From Rotaria sordida (taxonomy: Eukaryota; Rotifera; Eurotatoria; Philodinida; Philodinidae), in the NCBI GenBank assembly GCA_905250125.1, contig CAJNOL010000013.1, positions 248,001 to 312,000 on the forward strand: a stretch of 64,000 nucleotides of DNA. Reading direction: 5' to 3'. The notes beneath the pieces were generated by a model. It had not been told where the DNA came from, searched no databases, and saw only the letters and a list, made by a program, of their open reading frames with translations. The first letter of the stretch is position 1. Each line of letters begins with the position of its first letter. Both the position numbers and the translations under genes were made by a program. Shown here piece after piece: positions 24,501-33,726 of the stretch.

Positions 24501-27500
24501 TCTGAACTTATGTTTGGAAGTACTTATACTCGTACTTGTGCAGTTCTGTACCGTGACTTTGTTATTTTTACTAAAATGTACAATATTTTTCATCATCTAA
24601 AATAATATTAGCATTACGAGGAATAGTTTTAAATAACTTTCTACAGTTTTTCTAGGTCATTTTTTGAGCTTTTATGTTACGATTGATGGTTGTTTGGATA
24701 ACGTTGAAACGCCTGGGTAATTTATGCTGATTGATATTACAATGGTTGTTTTACAGATTTTATCAGTTGTTTTAATTTTTGATTAGTAAGTTTTTCTAGA
24801 CGACTACTCCTTGCTAGAAATTTGATTTGTTCATATTTTAAATATCTATTCAATATACTATAAATCGTTCTTCTTGGAATGCCCTGTTTTTTGAAATAAT
24901 TAACTATCATTTTGAAAGATTTATTTGACGAATAAAAATAAATATGATATATTCATTGAACGAGTATTTCTTTCTCTTCTCGTGTCATTTTGTTTATGAA
25001 TATATATAGCAAAATCAAGTAATACACAATTCGGAACAGAATAAAATTTCTTATCAACTGATAAAAAGATAATTGTTACAGCATGTGTTTACTAAAGAAA
25101 AATAGGCATTGATATTTCATTCTATTATTCTGAATTGTATGACAAGCATGTAAGATACTTCTCTTTTCTTTTATGAACATATGATAAAAATAAGTTATAA
25201 GCGATCCGAAAGAGAAAAAAAATCTCTATCTCCTAGTAAAAAAAATTTCGTTCAACACCTTTCTATTGAAGAGAGAGAGACGTCTATATTTATACCATTA
25301 CTTTTGTATGATACATTATATTAAAAGCATTTTGAAATAATTACTTCGTTACGTAATTGAAATTTTTCTTCTTGAGTAATTAATAACTGATTTTGAAATG
25401 CTTGTAATCGAACTTTTTCTTTTTTTTCATTTTCAAGTTCTTGAGCCAACTAAAACAAAAATTTTATTCATAAATATATTATTTTTTTTTAAATTTTACC
25501 AATGCAAATCTTTGTTGTGTATCATCAAGTGCAAATTTTAATGTATGTACTTGTTTTCTTTGTTGAATAATAAGTTCTTCAAGTTGTACAAGTTGTGTTT
25601 CATATGCATTTTTCATTGGTATTTGTTCATTGAGTACATCTTCTTTAACATGTTCACTATCGCGAAGTAATGCACCATAAGGATCAGTTTGACAACTAAG
25701 ACGACCAAATCGTGCATTTGATAAAAGTGTTTTCACTTTTTCTGACTAGAATATTAAAATACAATGATTAAATTTTTGTTGAAAATTCAACTTGTAATTT
25801 AAAATTAAAATCTATATATTCTTATTCATATAGAAATATATCATATTTTATTTGAAGAAAAAAATTAACAATTTTGTTAACTCAAGAATTTTAAATTATT
25901 CGATCTATACAATACTTCAAAAAGTCATGATTATGCTTGAAATGTATTTAGCTTCATCTTTTATCAAAATTAATCAAATATTTTCTTTCTAATCTGAAAG
26001 AGAACACTTAAAAGTTTTCATTTGTAAAGATAAAGTTCATATATAGTCTTGAGGACTTGTCACTTCTAGGCATTCTTTCAAAATCATGCATTTTTCTAGT
26101 GTCGTTGAATACTATGTAACGTTTTTTTCTTTTTTTTTTTTATATTTATTTATTATTATGAACTTTAAACCATTAACATGAACATATTTCAATAGTAATT
26201 TATTAGCATTTGTTCGAAAATATCAATTAACTGTCATATTTTATGAAAACAATATGTTCGTGTTGCCATAAAAACTTTAATAATTCGATGAAATTAAGCT
26301 ATGAGACAATGTCATGATTCTAACTATCATTAGATTTAGAATTGCATTTATAAGAATATATTAAAATGATTGCTAATAAAATATTAATGAGCCATGTTAA
26401 TGCTTTAAACTATATAATAATGCTATAAATAAATTCAAGTAAAGATAGAAATAAAAAACATTACTGATTGTTTTTTTTTGTTCTGCGGGAACGATTTTTT
26501 CCCGTAATATTTCCCGTGAGAATCGGGAACGGGAACGACATTAAAAAATGAACGTTCTCGAAAATCATTTTGTTTTATTTATGTACTCGTCAGACTTTGC
26601 TATTTCAAACTAAAAATTGTCGAAAGTCAATCGGATGTTACATTGTTGAGAAATAGATTTCACTATTCTTACAAAAACTTTTGTATTACTTATTAATTAA
26701 AAGAAAAATTCTAAAAATCAGACAAATTCATTCATTATTTATTAAATTATAATTCAATTTTTATCGTCGAACGAGCTCTTATTCATATTATCTCACAATA
26801 GAGGTTTTCTCTTCTTGAATGGTTTCGTTTTTTCATCGATGTTGTTGATATACTAGTATTTTTTTTCTCTTATCATTATTCAATTGATGAAGAAGATAAT
26901 TCTCTTAACTTAAAGTTGATAAATTTCGACGTATAAATAATAATTGATTGATTTTATTAAAATGTACCTTCGATGATAATTATAATTTTAGTTGAAGGTT
27001 ATCACACGTTGCGCAAAGTGCGACGTTGATAGAGACTCTTGTCTAGCAATGATAGGTGTTCTCTAAGATGAAAAATGTCGTCCCTGCAGGACACTATTTT
27101 ATGACATGAGAAGAATACAAAGTTTTTACATTGCGACGAGTAATAATAGTTTTTATCGGCTATTTGTGAACTTTGTATTGAAGTATAAGAATGTACAAAT
27201 CTCCTTTTTTTTAGATAAAAAGACAAGCATTCAAATGTTGGACCAATGAGAAAGTCTCAGTTAGACTAGCGAAACCGGTTATAACTCGGCGCCATTAGCC
27301 TATGACGATGAAGCTTTTTAGACTTTTGCTAGTCTCACTGAGGCCTCTTTGTAAGCCCAAATGGTAGCTATCCATCCGAGTAGTTCTCTCGTAATCATTC
27401 ATAATAAAATACAAGCCATTTTGAATGTAATCCTGATGTTTTCTTTTTTTTTTGAGACACTGCATTTTACCTTCAATGCTGCTAATGCAATATCTTTAGC

Positions 27501-27727
27501 TTGAAGTTCAGCTTCAAAACGTCCTAATAATTGAATAAGTTCATCTTTTTTCAATTCATATTTTGGATTACGCTATAAATAAAATATTCTTTTAATATAA
27601 ATAAAATAATTTTTCAATAATTAATTACTTTAAGTGTACCAGCAACATTTGATCGATTTTGTTTATTTGATGATGAATTTTTTTTCTTTTCTTTAGTAGG
27701 AGTTGATGTTAACATTGTTGTTGCCAT
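18502..27727 (-). CDS. CTTNBP2: Cortactin-binding protein 2 homologue (CTTNBP2)
   Basis: Actin/cortactin- and striatin-associated scaffold known in vertebrates from dendritic spines. I place 20 exons from ATG 27727 to TGA 18504-18502, summing to 3,774 nt or 1,257 residues. The N-terminal CortBP2 domain reads NPKYELKKDELIQLLGRFEA, AELQAKDIALAALK, then VKTLLSNARFGRLS and DPYGALLRDSE. A long coiled coil follows (exons 25745-23271, many Glu/Gln/Lys heptads). Exon 23211-22625 encodes a Ser/Thr/Pro-rich basic linker. Ankyrin-type repeats are encoded from about 21730 to 21200 (FRAAENGDTEQLVKFLKLG, then NGNTCLHLSVTNGHIECIRH). A large C-terminal region follows, ending NYCDFVSIQLE. Two long introns (about 1.7 kb each) hold repeats. 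Domain order and N-terminal motifs fit CTTNBP2 rather than CTTNBP2NL, which lacks ankyrins. Exon borders may shift by a base or two. Confidence 0.9.
21640..21680. repeat. In-frame poly-Ser (TCA/ATG) codon repeat in CTTNBP2
   Basis: A run of GATGATGATGATG on the plus strand encodes a short serine tract on the minus strand, just before the first ankyrin repeat of CTTNBP2. It is a simple coding microsatellite that should be length-variable between alleles. Confidence 0.7.
23659..25344 (-). other. Long CTTNBP2 intron with transposon debris
   Basis: About 1.7-kb intron between coiled-coil exons. The middle contains a decayed mariner-type transposase (listed separately). Two related patches at about 24305-24345 and 24515-24545 share AGTACT-TACTCG words in repeated form. 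The remaining sequence is AT-rich without recognised content. Confidence 0.6.
24560..25000 (-). pseudogene. Decayed Tc1/mariner-family transposase fragment
   Basis: Reading the minus strand across several frames gives MTREEKEILVQ (about 25000-24960), then VNYFKKQGIPRRTIYSILNR followed by YLKYEQIKFLARSSRLEKLT, which matches the paired helix-turn-helix region of mariner-type transposases. Further on comes CRKLFKTIPRNANIILDDEK, matching the block around the second catalytic Asp. Stops and frameshifts separate the pieces and the middle of the protein is missing, so it is not functional. It sits in a CTTNBP2 intron in the same orientation as the gene. Family assignment is from motif recognition. 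Confidence 0.7.
25746..27470 (-). other. Long CTTNBP2 intron 2
   Basis: About 1.7-kb intron. At 26483-26570 a local cluster of CGGGAACG/TTTCCCG words occurs in both orientations, and at 27240-27370 there is a less AT-rich block with inverted AGACTAGC/GCTAGTCTC and CAGTTAGAC/CTCACTGAGG words (a short possible MITE remnant). No coding similarity seen. Confidence 0.5.
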
Positions 27728-27865
27728 AATTTATGTCTTCTTTTTTTTTTTGTATATCTACCTTTTAATATACATCTAGAAAAACAAAACGAGAGTTAAT
27801 ATAATTATAGATTTGATCTTTAATAACAGAAGACAATTGCGTTTTTTGATTTAATTAATTTCTAT

Positions 27866-28728
27866 TCATTTACTATCAAGTCGACTTTCACGTTCTATAA
27901 CTGATTTGTCAAAATTAATTACATAAGTTGTACCACGAGGTCCTTGATGAGCAAGAACTTTACATGTAAAACTACTCGTACATAGGACACCTTCAATAAT
28001 ACCAGCTACGAATGAAGCACAATTTAAATTGCCTTAAAAAAAGAAAAATTTTCATCATGCTTTTTTTCCTGTAACAATTATTTCTATACCTTTATCATTA
28101 GGAACAGAAATAAATTTATTAACAAGACATTCACGTTCAATGAGATAATCTAAATAAATAATCGATTCGATCTAAACAAAAAAATAAAAAATTTTTAAAT
28201 ACATACAAACATTTGCTTCTTGTGCATGTTGTTCAAGATTGTCAGCTTCACGATTAAATAAAAACTAAAAATTATTTAATTAATAAAAACTTTATATATA
28301 TATGTATTTTTAGAATTTTCAACTTACTTTCCAAAAAACTTTTTGAATAAATACAAGCATTGGTGTGAGACGTACTTCACGTTTGTCTTTACCAACACGT
28401 AGAAAAAATAAATCGAGTACACGAATACCTACATGTTTACCAAAATCAGCCAATCTATTTAAATATTTTTTATGATTGAAAAATAATAAAAGAAAAGAAA
28501 AAAAAGCTTTACCTGTTTTGAAGATCATGTATATTATCAACACGATTTTGTGAGTATTGCACCATTTCAGAAAATAGTAATGCAAATGTACTAAAATTTG
28601 CCTAAAAAAAAAGGATAAAACGGATTGTTTTTTATGTATTTTGATTTTCTTTTAATAATTACATCTCCTTTTGTTTTCTGCAACGATCGATCAAGTGTCG
28701 ATGATTTTAAACGTGTAGATGATTGCAT
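27866..28728 (-). CDS. TRAPPC5: Trafficking protein particle complex subunit 5 (TRAPPC5/Trs31)
   Basis: Bet3-fold subunit shared by TRAPP II and III, Rab guanine-exchange tethering complexes acting at ER-Golgi and Golgi membranes. Six exons: 28728-28663, 28601-28513, 28454-28328, 28264-28207, 28149-28090, 28032-27866. The total is 567 nt, 188 residues, the same length as the vertebrate protein. Characteristic stretches are STFALLFSEMVQYSQNRV, RLADFGKHVGIRVLDLFFLR, EVRLTPMLVFIQKVFWK, and the C-terminal half CASFVAGIIEGVLCTSSFTC. The exon 4 donor is GTATGT at 28206, which keeps phase. The 5' end lies about 0.5 kb from the start of the repeat block, so this is the last intact gene on that side. 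Product call secure. Confidence 0.95.
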
Positions 28729-28759
28729 TGGAGATTTTTACTAATATTTAATTTAACAT

Positions 28760-29190
28760 CGATCTGTATATGAAAGAAGAAAAAAAAACGGAAGAATAAT
28801 GTGCGCTTCGATCAATTTTCATCGTCAATATTCAATGCCATGCACCACATGGCGCCGTAGTAGCAATAGCAAACAAAAACAAACGATGCTGGTAGGATAG
28901 GATAGCATAGTACAGTACAACACATTGTAAATTAACGATGCTCCTATAGAATAATTCATCTATTAGAGGTCGCTACTCATCGGACGCTCTTAACAATCAC
29001 GATGAATATTTTTTTAGCATTCATTCTCTTCTATAAACAAATACAAAATGTGGTTTAAATATTGATAGTTAGTTATCGTAAAATTTTACCACTGTTAAAT
29101 TGTAATAATTTTAATTATAAGATAATTTTGTTATAAACAAACACTTTACAGCAGGATTTACAATGGAAATCTGAAATAAAGTCAAATGAG
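28760..29190. other. TRAPPC5 5' flank
   Basis: About 430 bp upstream of TRAPPC5 before the first repeat. It includes a less AT-rich patch at 28835-28870 with ATGGCGCC-type words that could belong to the promoter or 5' UTR. I see no gene here. Confidence 0.4.
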
Positions 29191-29194
29191 TAGG

Positions 29195-29790
29195 GTATTT
29201 TCAATGCGAAATTTAAGCAAAATATCTTTTTCATTGTTGTATAGAGTTTGTTGAGTTACCTATAAAAGTATTGTTTTTGGACGATGTTTTTGTAATGAAA
29301 CTAAGGAAAGTTAGGTTTAACAGTGCCAGAAATATCTAGAAAACTTGAAATACGCCAAATACATCAAGTTTCGGTAGCCCCAATATTTATTCAAATTCTT
29401 AAGAAAATCGATTTTTTTGATGTATTAGCAAAAAAACGCATAAAAAGGAATTCATATTCAGAGTTTTTCACGATCAGAACTCCAGTTTCAAAAAAAAAGA
29501 ATATTATACTCAGAATCAGCACAAAAATTTACATCGAATAGTATACTTAATACTCAAAACAAATTTTCGTCAAATTTCGATCTTAGGAGAACCATAGATC
29601 AGATTCTTCGGAAATAACAGTGCGAAGGTGTGAGCAGCGAAATTTGATGAAAATTTGTTTTGAGCATTGAGTGTACTATTCGATGTAGTAGATTTTTGTG
29701 TTGATTCTGAATATGATATTCATTTCTTTTGGAACTGAAGTTCTGACCATGAAAAACTCCGAATATGAACCTGTTTTTACGACTTTTTCG
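29195..29790. repeat. Dispersed repeat with internal fold-back, copy 1
   Basis: Bases about 29195-29440 match in inverted orientation the sequence at 43926-44365, for example GTTGAGTTACCTATAAAA here and its complement TATAGGTAACTCAAC at 44351. Bases about 29440-29585 and 29635-29785 form inverted arms (TTCATATTCAGAGTTTTTCA against TGAAAAACTCCGAATATGAA) with a loop of about 55 bp. The unit is non-coding and is bounded on the right by the 1.2-kb element. Confidence 0.75.
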
Positions 29791-29792
29791 TA

Positions 29793-31035
29793 GGGATGGC
29801 CTATTTACATTTACGCCAATTTATTAAATCCGAAAATAAATTTTGAAAAATTTAAATTTAAAAAAAATGTAAATTTTTTCAATAACAAAATTTATACTTA
29901 AAATAAGCTTAAATTTTCCGAATTAAGAGTAAAAGGAAATGTAAATTTTTATTACACCCAAAATTTATAATTAAAATAAATTTAAATTTTCGAAATTTAC
30001 ATTTAAAACAAATATAAATTAAACTGAAAAATTTTTATTTATTATGTTGTTTCAAACAACATAATCCATATCAGGATCACATGTCTCTATCAATTATATT
30101 GTTTCTCGTTACGGTCCAACAGGCATGCTTTCAGCAGTTTATATTTCAAAAATAATTTTGTTCAGTAATTCTTTATTCCAGTGTTTGAAAATTATAACTT
30201 AGCCTTTAGGCATACTCGACATAAATGTTTTGATCTTTTCACATTTCAGATACAATCGAAAGTGTTAGCTGGATGTTCTGTTTATCCGTGTGAAGATAGA
30301 TGCACCAGGTGAGCGATAGAAAGAGCGATAACTACCATTACCCATTATTTTACTCTGGTAATAATTATATATATTGTCAAAACGGAAACTACTTGGTCAA
30401 AAAGAATTGTTCGATCAAAATTCTTTAGATTATTCATGTAAGACAGGACGAGTTGTTTACTTTTAGTGGCACTAGTTTTTAGAAAACATCATTGTTCTCG
30501 CAAGATCTAATAACCATATGCTGAAAGACTCGATTGTTTCGCAGCTTTCTATAAGTATATCAAATGCAAAAATGAGATCTAAAACTAGATTGTGATTGTT
30601 TTTATGATTCGAAAAATCCAGTTGAATGGGTGATTTTCTCAAATACGAATCAGATTTTTAAATGTAATCGATTTCAACCTATTGGATTGGCTATCATTTG
30701 GTTTTGATACACTATACCATACATTTAATATAAAAAGTTGCTTTTATTCTGAGAGACAAGACAGAAAACTCTAATTTAGTTAAAATTTATTTAAATGTAA
30801 ATTTCGAAAATTTAAATTTATTTTAAATATAAATTTTTGGTATAACAAAAATTTAAATTTATTTTAATTATAAATTTTTGGTGTAATAAAAATTTACCTT
30901 TCCTTTTATTCTTAATTCGGAAAATTTAAGCTTCTTTTAAGTATAAATTTTGTTATTGAAAAAATTTACATTTATTTTAAATTTAAATTTTGAAAAATTT
31001 AAATTTAAAATAAATTAACAGGAAAATACCACCCC
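29793..31035. mobile_element. 1.24-kb non-autonomous DNA transposon, long TIRs, TA target, copy 1
   Basis: The element begins GGGATGGCCTATTTACATTT and ends in the complementary GGTATTTTCC...CCACCCC form, with TA on both sides (29791-29792 and 31036-31037). The terminal inverted repeats are about 230 bp and extremely rich in AAATTTAAATTT words. The roughly 750-bp core has no long open frame, so it needs a transposase from elsewhere. A TA duplication is typical of the Tc1/mariner superfamily. A near-identical copy lies at 42725-43924. Confidence 0.85.
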
Positions 31036-31096
31036 TACGGTAAAAAGTATATATCTTTACGCGTTTTTACTCGTTAAATATACCCTTGTCTGCCTG

Positions 31097-31420
31097 CGTA
31101 TTTATATCTATGTTTTTTGTTGCATCAGAGTTTCAATAAAAGATATTTAATCTTCTCCAAGTATTTTCTTTTATTGAAACAATTTATAACAAAGAAAAAC
31201 ATTGATGAAAATTTTCTGGACGAGCAAACGATAGATGTACATCAAGACTTTAATTTCACAGAATTGAAATGCGTTGGATCATTGATAAAATTATTTGTTA
31301 TCATCGCGAGTGATTTATATTCCATAGAGAGATTTAACAAATGAGGTAGATAATTATTTTTTTCAAGAGAAATAATTTGAGATAGTCAACATGTGTATAT
31401 TGGAGATCAAGAAATATGAG
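31097..31420 (-). pseudogene. 3' fragment of an F-box/LRR-like gene
   Basis: The plus-strand sequence from about 31107 to 31420 is nearly the same as 39970-40280, the 3' end of the F-box gene further right. Shared words include GAAAATTTTCTGGACGA and GAGATAGTCAACATGTGTAT. Only the last part of the protein (around YLELFLLKKNTYLPRLLNLS) is present, on the minus strand. It ends abruptly at about 31420 where unrelated coding sequence begins. It is a truncated duplicate of a bdelloid-type multigene family. Confidence 0.8.
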
Positions 31421-31436
31421 ATAACTTATCGAGCAA

Positions 31437-31765
31437 CACTATTAAACTAGTTCCTGATGGTGATTGGAATACATTTAATCCAACAAATTCATTCGAAAAT
31501 CCAGAAAAACGTTTTGTTAATGTAAATGCTATTTTAACTGATTCAAATGATAATCCTTGGGTTGTTGATTCTGGTCTACTTGGAAGTCGAACATTTGTAA
31601 ATGGTTCAAAATTTGTTAAGATTAATCTTAATACAAATATAGTTGACCAAATTTATTACACATCAAGTTTAAATCCACCTCTAGGATTTGCTTTAAATGA
31701 TGTTAGAATTGGTTCTCGACATGCATATTTAACTGAATCTGGTTTAGGTTCAGTAGTTATTATTC
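31437..31765 (+). pseudogene. Fragment of a yellow/major royal jelly protein family gene
   Basis: An open frame of about 109 codons without start or stop reads FENPEKRFVNVNAILTDSND, then NPWVVDSGLLGSRTF, FVKINLNTNIVDQIYY and SLNPPLGFALNDVRIGSRHA, followed by YLTESGLGSVVIIR. This is the pattern of the yellow/MRJP beta-propeller family (VNxQSI..D..xxLWVLDxG, KLVxIDL.TN, NDVxVD, YISDxG). Both ends are cut: an F-box fragment abuts on the left, and the frame stops exactly at a TGTGGG-like tract on the right. It covers one or two propeller blades only, so it cannot be functional. Family call is from motifs. Confidence 0.65.
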
Positions 31766-31803
31766 GGTGTGGGGTGTGGATGGGTGTGGGGTGTGGGTGT
31801 GGG
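31766..31803 (+). repeat. Interstitial telomere-like TGTGGG tract
   Basis: Thirty-eight bases consist almost only of TGTGGG units and one- or two-base variants, ending GTGTGGGTGTGGG immediately before a transposon end. TGTGGG is the telomere repeat described for bdelloid rotifers. The composition contrasts sharply with the AT-rich surroundings. It directly abuts the broken yellow-like frame. A plain GT-rich microsatellite is the alternative. Confidence 0.65.
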
Positions 31804-33718
31804 CAGTGGCGTAGCCAGGATTTTGGGCTAGTGGGGGCTCAGCCCCTCAAAAATTTTCGACCCATCTTAGGTATATGAAACTTATCTGTTAACCCAATAT
31901 AAAGTTGATTGTTGTTTATTCTGATTCTTTCCTCAAAATATAAGCTGAGCTAACAAATATAAAATGGCAAAAGATGTTCGATCTTCGTTCAATTGAAATA
32001 ACAACGATAGATGAAATAAATGTGGAAACCTCTGATTTATATCCGAGAGTTATGTGTACTTCAAAAAGTGAATAAGACAAATCAGTCATCCTAGAATATC
32101 TGGATATAAAAATTAGCCGGGCAAACCTTTTCTATTGACACTTGAATTCAATTGGCTACTGCTCAACCAATAGGATTTGGGGCTGAATACAGCTCACATT
32201 TGAACTATTTGGTCCCGGACATACAGAAAAAAATAAAACGAATTAAGCAACGTGATTGGTCTATTTCGATTTAAATCGTCTTTTTGAGACGATTTATTCT
32301 TTAATTCAGTTTTAATTCACTTTGAATTAGTCGGTGTTCGGGGCCTTCGCCTTGATTTACTCTAAGAAAATCGTTTTCCCTATAACTTGATTTCTATTGA
32401 TCAGTGCTCAATCAATGGAGCTTCGAGGCAAGTGGAGTACAAATTCGAGTTCTCCATCCCGAAAAACCCTGGAGTATCGCCTTTGCGATCAGAAGATAGA
32501 GCTCTAATTGTGGATCAATTAGAGCGTGGACAAGAACAGAACCGATTTCCGTTTATTTATCTTTGCAATAGGTGAGTTAGCTTCCTTGTTTCTTGATGTT
32601 TTATATACCGTTTTGTAGCTTGTGAAATTCTCTGTCGAATGGTATATAATAATTGGGGTTTTATGTGACCATGATCGGGAAAGCCTTTTACGAAAGCAAG
32701 GACTGGTTGATCCTCACATAGGAAAGCATAGGGGAAAATAATTATTTTTACAATAACTCACCAATGGCTCGGACACTCATTCTCATCTTCGTACTCAACC
32801 GAGATATTGTTGGGACAAAACTGTGTAGAAAATTTCATCATGATTGAACTCTGCTTTCAAAAGTTATCGCGTAAACAGCCGGTCGCTCTGCCAGACACAC
32901 TGACCGATTCTAGAGTGTACTTACTTTTTGAGTACACAAAAATCTTGCTCTTGAATGGGAATAAATATGCGGTTGAACCTTCTTCTTTTTATTCTTCTTT
33001 TTTGCTCTTTTCTTGCCTATTTAAACGTATATACTGGAATGGACGAAGAGAACTAACTTGTAAAAATTAATTTTCTTCGTCCATTCCAGTATAAAAATTC
33101 AAATAGGCAAGAAAAGAGCAAAGAAGAAGAATAAAAAGAAGAAAGTTCAACCATATAGTTATTCCCATTCAAGAACAAAATTTTTTAACTCTAAAAAAAC
33201 GTATTACGTTCGAAACGTCGGTTATAATATATATTGTTATATATTTATATTTACATTTATATATTTTACTCTCCATTACTATGTTAAATTTTTATATAAT
33301 TGTAAATAATAATTTATATAAAATATTTAATAAATTAAGTAAAAGCTAAATTTTTTTAAAAATGATCAATACAACCTACCTAAGACGTATGAACTTTCAT
33401 TCTGATTTCACAACAACAGACATCGCTTTGCTCTGATAAAAACCAATCACTGCAGCCTCCTGCAAAGCTGAAATAAACTACTCATAACCTAATAAACCTC
33501 ATTAAAACTTGTATTTGCATTTACCGTATTTTCCTTTATTCAAAGACATATGAGTTGCACAAAATTAAATATATATGTTAAAAGGTAAAATTGCAAACAG
33601 TAATCTATTTTGGTATAAAAAGAATATGTCTTTCTAAAATTTCGCCAGGAGGGGCTCAAAGGTCCGTAGGGGGGGGGGGGGCTCAGCCCTCCCTGGCTCC
33701 CTGCTGGCTACGCCACTG
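31804..33718. mobile_element. hAT-like DNA transposon (about 1.9 kb), non-autonomous or decayed
   Basis: The ends are CAGTGGCGTAGCCAG at 31804 and its exact complement CTGGCTACGCCACTG ending at 33718. Immediately inside are further complementary blocks (GGGGGCTCAGCCCC against GGGCTGAGCCCCCC). CAG(T/G)GGCGTAGCCA termini are typical of hAT elements. No clear 8-bp duplication is visible: the left neighbour is the TGTGGG tract and the right is GTTTATAT. Inside are short open frames (32387-32575 followed by a GTGAG donor-like site; 32807-33070) and a perfect-looking palindrome, but no recognisable transposase. Confidence 0.75.
32936..33182. repeat. Long near-perfect palindrome within the hAT-like element
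   Basis: Arms of about 110 bp (32936-33050 and 33078-33182) are close to perfect reverse complements. For example ACTGGAATGGACGAAGAGAA against TTCTTCGTCCATTCCAGTAT, and GCTCTTTTCTTGCCTATTTA against AAATAGGCAAGAAAAGAGC. They are separated by a short spacer around TAAAAATTAA. This would extrude as a strong hairpin in DNA or RNA. Confidence 0.85.
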
Positions 33719-33726
33719 GTTTATAT

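Noticed and set aside
32387..32575. 62-codon open frame as a host gene
   Set aside because: It lies inside a transposon with no homologous exons around it, so I do not call it a gene.
31804..33718. Clear 8-bp target duplication for the 1.9-kb hAT-like element
   Set aside because: The neighbours (GGTGTGGG and GTTTATAT) do not match; either the left flank was remodelled by the TGTGGG tract or the element joined after a break.
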